Below, one piece after another: positions 30,349-34,395 of a DNA stretch of 34,395 nt (position 1 is the first letter of the stretch; each line of letters opens with the position of its first letter). The notes beneath the pieces are model-generated. The model made no database searches, was not told where the DNA came from, and saw only the letters and a program-made list of their open reading frames with translations. The stretch covers positions 1-34,395 of IMG/VR virus record IMGVR_UViG_3300030101_002651, one strand, 5' to 3'. The position numbers and the translations under genes were made by a program. Source of the DNA: a virus.

Positions 30349-31323
30349 ATGGTCGGTAAAATTACAAGCGATGCCAAGCTGACTGGCCACACTGCTCCGG
30401 TGCTGATGGGTGAGAGCCCGTATATGTACCCAAACGATCTCATTGCAAAAATTCTTAACGCGCAGGGCAGGGGAAACTATCAGACAGATACGTTCTCCGG
30501 CAACGAAGCCACAGAGTTGGGCAACGATCTGGAGCCCTTCATCATCGGCAAGTGTGCCCAGCGTTTGGGCTTTGACAAGTACAACGATGAGATCACCAAG
30601 GTCTATGCCTATGAGGATTTGTTTGAGGTCAGCCTGGACGCCATCATCTTCAACGACAGCAAGACGATCCATGCCAGTGACAGCATCAAGCTGATGAATG
30701 GCCAGGAGAGTATGACGCTAAAGGGGAATGGGGTGGTAGAGAGCAAACTTACCTCTGCGCCATACACAGATGTCCCGCCCCCATACCGCGGCCCCAGGCA
30801 GTTGGACATGCAGATGATGTGCTATGGCGCGAAGTGGGGCGTGATAGCCACGCTTTACCAGGGCACCCGCCTGGTCCTCTATGTCTATGAGGCAAACCAG
30901 GATCGCTTCGATGAACTGATTGACGCCGGCCGTGACTTCTACAGACGCCTGGACGGGCCTGAGTGGTATCCCGCTGTTGATGGTGTCGATGCAGCCAAGG
31001 TTCATAGCCAGGCTGATGACAGTCTGCCACCGATGGACCTGGAGCCAATCGCAGACCTGGCGATGACCTACTATGACGCCAGGAGAGCAGCGAAGGCAGC
31101 AGAGGCCCTGGCCAAGTCCATTGAGCCAAAGCTGATGGATGCCCTGGGCAACCATGAGAGTGGCATCTTGAATGATGAGTTGGGCAACCCGCTCTTTGAG
31201 TTGAAGTGGCCCACCAGGTCATTCAAGGCGCAGCCAGAGAAGGTGACGCCGGCCAAGCCGGCACGGGTTGAGCGTCAGAAGTCGCTGACAATCCCGGCCA
31301 AGTGGTTAGGAGACATGGCATGA
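30349..31323 (+). CDS. YqaJ / lambda-exonuclease-type recombination nuclease
   Basis: This 324-residue protein starts MVGKITSDAKLTGHTAPVLM. GESPYMYPNDLIAKIL and ELGNDLEPFIIGKCAQRLGF (E62) match the start of YqaJ-type nucleases. SLDAIIFND (D97) and VVESKLTSAPY (E131, K133) give the D...ExK metal site, and RGPRQLDMQMMCYGAKWGVI is the Gln helix. It chews 5' strands at DNA ends to allow annealing. An annealing partner (RecT, Bet, Erf) is not obvious in the window; the SSB-like gene may replace it. The helical C-terminal part has Ala/Lys/Glu repeats. Confidence 0.83.
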   Translation: MVGKITSDAKLTGHTAPVLMGESPYMYPNDLIAKILNAQGRGNYQTDTFSGNEATELGNDLEPFIIGKCAQRLGFDKYNDEITKVYAYEDLFEVSLDAIIFNDSKTIHASDSIKLMNGQESMTLKGNGVVESKLTSAPYTDVPPPYRGPRQLDMQMMCYGAKWGVIATLYQGTRLVLYVYEANQDRFDELIDAGRDFYRRLDGPEWYPAVDGVDAAKVHSQADDSLPPMDLEPIADLAMTYYDARRAAKAAEALAKSIEPKLMDALGNHESGILNDELGNPLFELKWPTRSFKAQPEKVTPAKPARVERQKSLTIPAKWLGDMA

Positions 31324-31601
31324 GTTTGACCCCGCGGCAAAAAGATGTCCTGGACTTTATCGTCTCTTACCAGAAGGAGCATGGCTATACGCCGACATAT
31401 GGTGAGATCGCTGTCGGGATCGGGAACTCTGCCAAGTCACTGCATGGAGTGCATCGCCTGGTCCAGCGGCTGAAGGAGAGGGGATATGTCACCTCGACCC
31501 ACGGGTCAGAGAGGTCGATCCAGGTTCTCAGGACTTCGCCAGTTGATGCGCCTGTTCTCGCGTCTCATCATTCCGGCGGGTCCAACCAGCCCCAAACGTA
31601 G
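31320..31601 (+). CDS. LexA-like DNA-binding domain protein without peptidase
   Basis: This 93-residue protein starts MSLTPRQKDVLDFIVSYQKE. HGYTPTYGEIAVGIG and SLHGVHRLVQRLKERGYVTS follow the LexA N-terminal winged helix closely. The S24 peptidase domain that lets LexA cut itself is absent, so it may hold an operator without responding to RecA, or compete with host LexA. ATG overlaps the exonuclease stop (ATGA). The last 24 residues overlap the endolysin gene on the other strand by 74 bp and are low-complexity. Confidence 0.75.
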   Translation: MSLTPRQKDVLDFIVSYQKEHGYTPTYGEIAVGIGNSAKSLHGVHRLVQRLKERGYVTSTHGSERSIQVLRTSPVDAPVLASHHSGGSNQPQT

Positions 31602-32061
31602 GGAAGGTCTTGAGCCTTTCGTAGAACGCCTGGCGTTTGAAATACATATCATCAACCAAGCTGGCCGCGTCATGTTCTTTGATTGCGGCCAGTGTCATTG
31701 GGCCTATACCGCCATCGACCTTGACCCCGATAATCTTCTGGATCATTCGCGCACTACGGCCAACCCCGCCGTTCACTGCTAGGTCAAACAGGCTCCAGTC
31801 GAGACCCGAAGGTAGGTCATCTCCGCGGACTCTATTCCAGTATTCCTGGCGATAGATCGTCTCGACATGAGCGTCCGGGATGTTACGCATCACATCCTCA
31901 GTGATCTCAGCGTCCACATCCATCGCCTCAGAGAGCCACTGCCCATAGACCCGTGCCGTGATGCCCTTGTTCGTCATGCCGCCTGGATCGTCAGGGTGAT
32001 TTACAAACCCGCCCTCATGAGCCAGGAGCCACTCCAGGCATTGGCCAAAGTTCTGTTTCAT
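31528..32061 (-). CDS. Endolysin, GH108 N-acetylmuramidase
   Basis: This 177-residue lysozyme starts MKQNFGQCLEWLLAHEGGFV. HEGGFVNHPDDPGG holds the GH108 catalytic motif with E16, and GITARVYGQWL follows. The C-terminal part DGGIGPMTLAAIKEHDA fits the PG_binding_3 domain usually attached. It cleaves peptidoglycan for lysis; there is no signal peptide, so it needs the holin. ATG 32061 overlaps the holin stop (ATGA). Its 3' end overlaps the LexA-like gene convergently. Confidence 0.9.
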   Translation of the reverse strand: MKQNFGQCLEWLLAHEGGFVNHPDDPGGMTNKGITARVYGQWLSEAMDVDAEITEDVMRNIPDAHVETIYRQEYWNRVRGDDLPSGLDWSLFDLAVNGGVGRSARMIQKIIGVKVDGGIGPMTLAAIKEHDAASLVDDMYFKRQAFYERLKTFPTFGAGWTRRNDETREQAHQLAKS

Positions 32062-32441
32062 TTTGGCACCTTGGTATCTGTGTTGTTCTTCTTGTCGTAT
32101 GACCTCATGCCGGCAATGCCTAACATGCCAAACAACAGGGGCATCATCACCGACATATCTGCCTGGGGGATAGTGACGCCAAAGCCAGCAGCGATTGGGC
32201 TGACTAAATAGTTGATGCCGAGAGACCAGCCGCAGATGTGCCCGATGAGCGGACGCCACGACGATTGGAACCAGTTGCCCTTCGCATCCTCTTTGGCAAC
32301 CTCAATCTGAGCCAAGGACAACTCCTGGGCATGGCGCTCTGCCATTGTCGCCAGGTCATGAGCCAGCTTTGCCTTTTGATCTTTGTCCTCAATGAATTTG
32401 TCAAGCAGCCCACTGACAGGGCCAATTAATGCCTGGATCAT
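32058..32441 (-). CDS. Holin, GTA 3TM type
   Basis: This 127-residue protein has a helical front (AHDLATMAERHAQELSLAQI), EDAKGNWFQSSWRPLIGHIC, and hydrophobic segments WSLGINYLVSPIAAGF and MSVMMPLLFGMLGIAGMRSY. The W.Q..WRP motif before the membrane part is that of GTA_holin_3TM, common in alphaproteobacterial phages and gene transfer agents. It forms membrane holes so the endolysin next to it can pass. It overlaps both neighbours by 4 bp. Confidence 0.85.
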   Translation of the reverse strand: MIQALIGPVSGLLDKFIEDKDQKAKLAHDLATMAERHAQELSLAQIEVAKEDAKGNWFQSSWRPLIGHICGWSLGINYLVSPIAAGFGVTIPQADMSVMMPLLFGMLGIAGMRSYDKKNNTDTKVPK

Positions 32442-32659
32442 TCGTAAATCTCCACAGTCTTAGGATCGACCTGGCGCGGCACACAGTAGGCAGTTGCCTT
32501 GTCCCTGGGGTCGATTGACCCATAGGTTCCGTATCTGTGGCTCACAGACTTGGCAAAGTAGTTGCACCGCTCTATCGACCAGAACATCATATTGCCGCTC
32601 TCTAGTTTGCGTTCCGGGCCCGTGCCCAGGTAAACAAGCAAGAGAAAGACATCGACCAT
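32438..32659 (-). CDS. Small protein in lysis cluster (73 aa)
   Basis: The product starts MVDVFLLLVYLGTGPERKLE, with a hydrophobic start of about 11 residues that could be an anchor or a signal. It continues IERCNYFAKSVSHRYGTYGS and has two Cys residues. The outer part may lie in the periplasm; a spanin-like job is possible but unproved. TGATG overlap at its start and ATGA overlap at its end tie it to the holin. Confidence 0.58.
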   Translation of the reverse strand: MVDVFLLLVYLGTGPERKLESGNMMFWSIERCNYFAKSVSHRYGTYGSIDPRDKATAYCVPRQVDPKTVEIYE

Positions 32660-32802
32660 CAGGCCCGTTTCTTCATGGCCTTTTTCTTAGCCGCCATGAT
32701 GATGTCACCGCGTGTGACCTTGTTCTTGTCGCCATACATAGACGCTAGTTTCTTCTTAGGACGGCCTACCTTTGAGCCGTAAGTTCCTTTTCCCATTGGC
32801 AT
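32659..32802 (-). CDS. Small basic protein (47 aa) in lysis cluster
   Basis: I read this gene directly: ATG 32802 with AAGGAG 7 nt upstream, TGA at 32659-32661, TGATG overlap on both sides. The product starts MPMGKGTYGSKVGRPKKKLA and goes on SMYGDKNKVTRGDIIMAAKK. GKGTYGSKVGRPKK is a pattern I recall from short marine phage proteins. It is very basic; function unknown. Confidence 0.7.
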   Translation of the reverse strand: MPMGKGTYGSKVGRPKKKLASMYGDKNKVTRGDIIMAAKKKAMKKRA

Positions 32803-33014
32803 CACTTGTCTCCTTTTGCTTCTTTGCCGAGATACAATCCGTAGACGCCCGTCATGACGCCCATTATGACACTACAAAACGCGCTCTGAGCGGTGGTGGG
32901 GTCTTCTAAGTTCATGAACCATTCAGCGCAACGCCAGGACATGGCTACTGATGCAATCATCGTTAGCTTGGCCGTGAGGTTTACTTTTAGGTAACGCTGG
33001 AACCAGTCGGTCAT
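32802..33014 (-). CDS. Small membrane protein (70 aa)
   Basis: The product starts MTDWFQRYLKVNLTAKLTMI. Two hydrophobic helices follow: TMIASVAMSWRCAEWF and FCSVIMGVMTGVYGLYLGKE. It may be a second holin-like or antiholin-like protein, given its place before the lysis genes. ATG 33014 overlaps the upstream stop (ATGA); a longer reading lies inside the upstream gene. Confidence 0.6.
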   Translation of the reverse strand: MTDWFQRYLKVNLTAKLTMIASVAMSWRCAEWFMNLEDPTTAQSAFCSVIMGVMTGVYGLYLGKEAKGDK

Positions 33015-33472
33015 GACAAACCTTTCAGATATTGGACGAATAGATACAACACTGCGGCCCCCACAATCAGAATGGCTGGGATGACAGTCCACATGATGAT
33101 GGCGTCACGAACTTTGGCCCGTCGCTCCAGCTCGTCCTTTTGCAGTTGCCGCTGCCGAGCTATCTCCGCTTGGAGCCGCTCCCACTGTCCGGGCTTGCCG
33201 AAATACTGAAAAATCTGGTGCATCTCTGCCCGCATTTTTGTCAGTTCTTCTTTGCGGAAAAACTCATCTATACCGGCCTGCTCTGCGCCAGTTAGCTTGG
33301 AGAATATGCTGTTCTTTTTTCTTGTGGCTCCAAAATTTAATTCAGCTTCAGCCTTGGCGTAGCGCGAAATCGGGCCCGAAAGACTAGACAGGTCCTTGCC
33401 GGCCTTGACGGCGCTGGAAATGGCGCTACTGGCCGCAGAAATTGCCCCAAATGCACTGATAGGGTCGATCAT
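33011..33472 (-). CDS. Membrane-anchored coiled-coil protein (153 aa)
   Basis: The protein starts MIDPISAFGAISAASSAISS. DLSSLSGPISRYAKAEAELN, FFRKEELTKMRAEMHQIFQY and FGKPGQWERLQAEIARQRQL follow, then the C-terminal helix MWTVIPAILIVGAAVLYLFV. The DP..A...........G..LS.....FG.....F..KLTG...................PG.WE.L pattern is common in marine phages, function unknown. It may be a tail- or lysis-associated membrane protein. Confidence 0.62.
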   Translation of the reverse strand: MIDPISAFGAISAASSAISSAVKAGKDLSSLSGPISRYAKAEAELNFGATRKKNSIFSKLTGAEQAGIDEFFRKEELTKMRAEMHQIFQYFGKPGQWERLQAEIARQRQLQKDELERRAKVRDAIIMWTVIPAILIVGAAVLYLFVQYLKGLS

Positions 33473-33473
33473 T

Positions 33474-33644
33474 TCAGCCCCTCATTAACACGGTCAGAAG
33501 CAGCACAATAGTCGTGCCGGCAGACCCAACAAGCACAGCCTCAAGCCGTTTGACACGACTGAGCAGTTCGATGAAACGCTCCTGACTTAACGCTGTCAGC
33601 GTGTCCAGTTCAGCCTTGACCGATTGTGCCGTTGGCTTGCTCAT
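33474..33644 (-). CDS. Small tail-anchored membrane protein (56 aa)
   Basis: I read this gene directly: ATG 33644 overlapping the upstream stop (ATGA), TGA at 33474-33476, one base before the next ATG. The product starts MSKPTAQSVKAELDTLTALS, then a helix QERFIELLSRVKRLEAVLVG and the C-terminal membrane segment SAGTTIVLLLTVLMRG. Function unknown; it may pair with the next membrane protein. Confidence 0.65.
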   Translation of the reverse strand: MSKPTAQSVKAELDTLTALSQERFIELLSRVKRLEAVLVGSAGTTIVLLLTVLMRG

Positions 33645-33769
33645 TTTTTGGTTTTACTTCCCTTGGGTCGGCCTCGCTTCTTAGGGGCAGGGGCCTTTTC
33701 AACAATCTTGGGCTCTTGTTTGCCGGCAAATTTTTTGAGGTGCGGGTTAAGGTCATAAACGTGGGGCAT
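33641..33769 (-). CDS. Small basic protein (42 aa) with AT-hook-like motif
   Basis: I read this gene directly: ATG 33769 with AGGAGAG 6 nt upstream, ending at 33641 with ATGA overlap. The product starts MPHVYDLNPHLKKFAGKQEP and ends with KKRGRPKGSKTKK. RGRP inside Lys/Arg is the core of an AT-hook, which binds the minor groove of AT-rich DNA. It could affect host DNA or phage gene control. First gene after a good promoter. Confidence 0.66.
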   Translation of the reverse strand: MPHVYDLNPHLKKFAGKQEPKIVEKAPAPKKRGRPKGSKTKK

Positions 33770-33803
33770 CAAAACTCTCCTCAGTCTATCTAATAGCCAA
33801 GTC

Positions 33804-33833
33804 ATTCTATTGGCCTTTGTAAATTAGTGCCAA
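33804..33833 (-). promoter_or_regulatory. Sigma-70-like promoter of the lysis cluster
   Basis: On the minus strand TTGGCA (33833-33828), an 18-bp spacer and TAGAAT (33809-33804) form a good promoter, 35 bp before the ATG of the AT-hook-like gene. The dispersed motif TTGGCCTTTGTAAAT (33810-33824, plus strand) fills most of the spacer. It should drive the genes down to the endolysin. Confidence 0.6.
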
Positions 33834-33839
33834 AAAAAA

Positions 33840-34022
33840 TCACTCAGCGTCCGCGATGGTCAACTCACCGGCTGCGACCTGTTTTATTATTTCGTCGTAG
33901 TGGCGGTTGCCGGTTGCGCCGTTCTTCACAGTATACGTCTTGCCATCAATGACGAATTTGATGTGAGTGTTGCCTGTTTTCCAACTATCTGGATTGTAAT
34001 ACTGTGCGCTAGTAATGTTCAT
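33840..34022 (-). CDS. Small hypothetical protein after tail gene (60 aa)
   Basis: The product starts MNITSAQYYNPDSWKTGNTH and continues IKFVIDGKTYTVKNGATGNR, HYDEIIKQVAAGELTIADAE. It is a small beta-type protein followed by a helix. Such short genes often follow fibre or tail genes in marine phages and may be chaperones or virion parts; unproved. It starts 5 bp after the tail gene stop. Eight T follow its stop on the minus strand, but the stem before them is weak. Confidence 0.55.
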   Translation of the reverse strand: MNITSAQYYNPDSWKTGNTHIKFVIDGKTYTVKNGATGNRHYDEIIKQVAAGELTIADAE

Positions 34023-34027
34023 CCTGT

Positions 34028-34395
34028 CTACAACTCCGCATCAAATGTTGCTGCACCACCTTGAGAACTAGTATGGTCGATGGCATACGTTGTGCCACTG
34101 GTAAGGCCACTAAAATTAGAAAATCTAACTCTGCCTCCTCCATAAGTGCCGTCTGTTACACCAGAGTCTGTATCTGCACAACTTGCAGAAGACTGATTGT
34201 GGTCTGCTGATGTTATGTTGGTTATTTGAATGACTGTACCGTTGTTGCTAACAGTCGGATTGGCTCTCATGGGTGGATTGAATGTGACAGAGCAGTCAAA
34301 GGCAGAAGTGCTAGACGCTTTACCATACCCTGAACCGATTTGTTGAAAATAACGCTTGCACCGTTCTAACTCATCTGCAAACGACCGATGCTCAA
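34028..34395 (-). CDS. Tail protein, C-terminal part (continues from 1-561)
   Basis: The frame is open from the right edge to the stop at 34028. It gives EHRSFADELERCKRYFQQIG, the conserved FEHRS..DEL..C.RYF motif at the start of the C-terminal domain of many tail proteins with a sugar-binding-like fold. A Ser/Thr/Gly-rich beta part ends GAATFDAEL. Codon phase at 34395 leaves two bases of a broken codon. With the complete codon at base 1, the missing piece must have a length of 3n+1. I infer one gene with 1-561. Confidence 0.72.
   Translation of the reverse strand, partial: EHRSFADELERCKRYFQQIGSGYGKASSTSAFDCSVTFNPPMRANPTVSNNGTVIQITNITSADHNQSSASCADTDSGVTDGTYGGGRVRFSNFSGLTSGTTYAIDHTSSQGGAATFDAEL

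Noticed and set aside
33832-33839. T8 run after the 60-aa gene as a terminator
   Set aside because: Only a 3-bp stem precedes it; it more likely belongs to the AT-rich promoter region.
1-34395. Diversity-generating retroelement, CRISPR array, tRNA genes or IS elements
   Set aside because: No reverse transcriptase, no variable/template repeat pair, no spaced repeats, no cloverleaf and no transposase were seen on reading both strands.

Overview
The window is almost a whole genome of a short-tailed (T7-like, podovirus-type) bacteriophage. The virion genes lie on the minus strand in the order terminase, portal, scaffold, coat, tail tube A, tail tube B, internal core proteins, tail fibre. Bbp19, the head-tail connector portal, a GTA-type 3TM holin and a GH108 endolysin suggest a phage of a Gram-negative, probably marine alphaproteobacterial host; this host call is an inference. 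No host genes, tRNAs, CRISPR arrays or IS elements were seen. Both window ends lie in one tail gene: its N-terminal part is at 1-561 and an in-frame C-terminal fragment is at 34028-34395. The molecule is therefore probably circular or circularly permuted, with only a short piece missing at the join.

Layout. 1-20910 (minus): tail proteins, three large internal or ejected virion proteins, tail tube, decoration-like protein, major coat, scaffold, Bbp19, portal, a row of very small genes, a GNAT-like protein and the large terminase. 20885-21726: small terminase and two small genes. 21884-25902: replication and recombination, namely a winged-helix protein, an unknown protein, a TOPRIM primase-helicase, an SSB-like protein and a Holliday-junction-resolvase-like nuclease, followed by a ribbon-helix-helix regulator. 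26088-26203: divergent control region. 26204-31601 (plus): small early genes of unknown function, a serine recombinase coupled to a winged-helix regulator, a YqaJ/lambda-exonuclease-type nuclease and a LexA-like DNA-binding domain. 31528-34022 (minus): endolysin, holin, several small membrane or basic proteins, then the tail gene that runs off the end.

How it works together. The plus-strand block looks early, with host take-over and lysogeny genes. The minus strand carries replication, packaging, virion assembly and lysis. No DNA or RNA polymerase was recognised, so the phage presumably uses the host's. The serine recombinase and regulators suggest a temperate life style, unusual beside T7-like virion genes.

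Most notable observations: a zeta-toxin-like kinase domain inside an internal virion protein; strong CCWGG enrichment in the regions counted, with total absence from a contiguous tail/host-range block of about 4 kb; a dense TGTCC/GGACA cluster beside the replication genes; a recurring intergenic motif TTGGCTNTTGTAA that keeps one orientation; and a nested hairpin terminator between scaffold and coat genes. Five small genes of 42-56 codons were found by reading junctions by eye.
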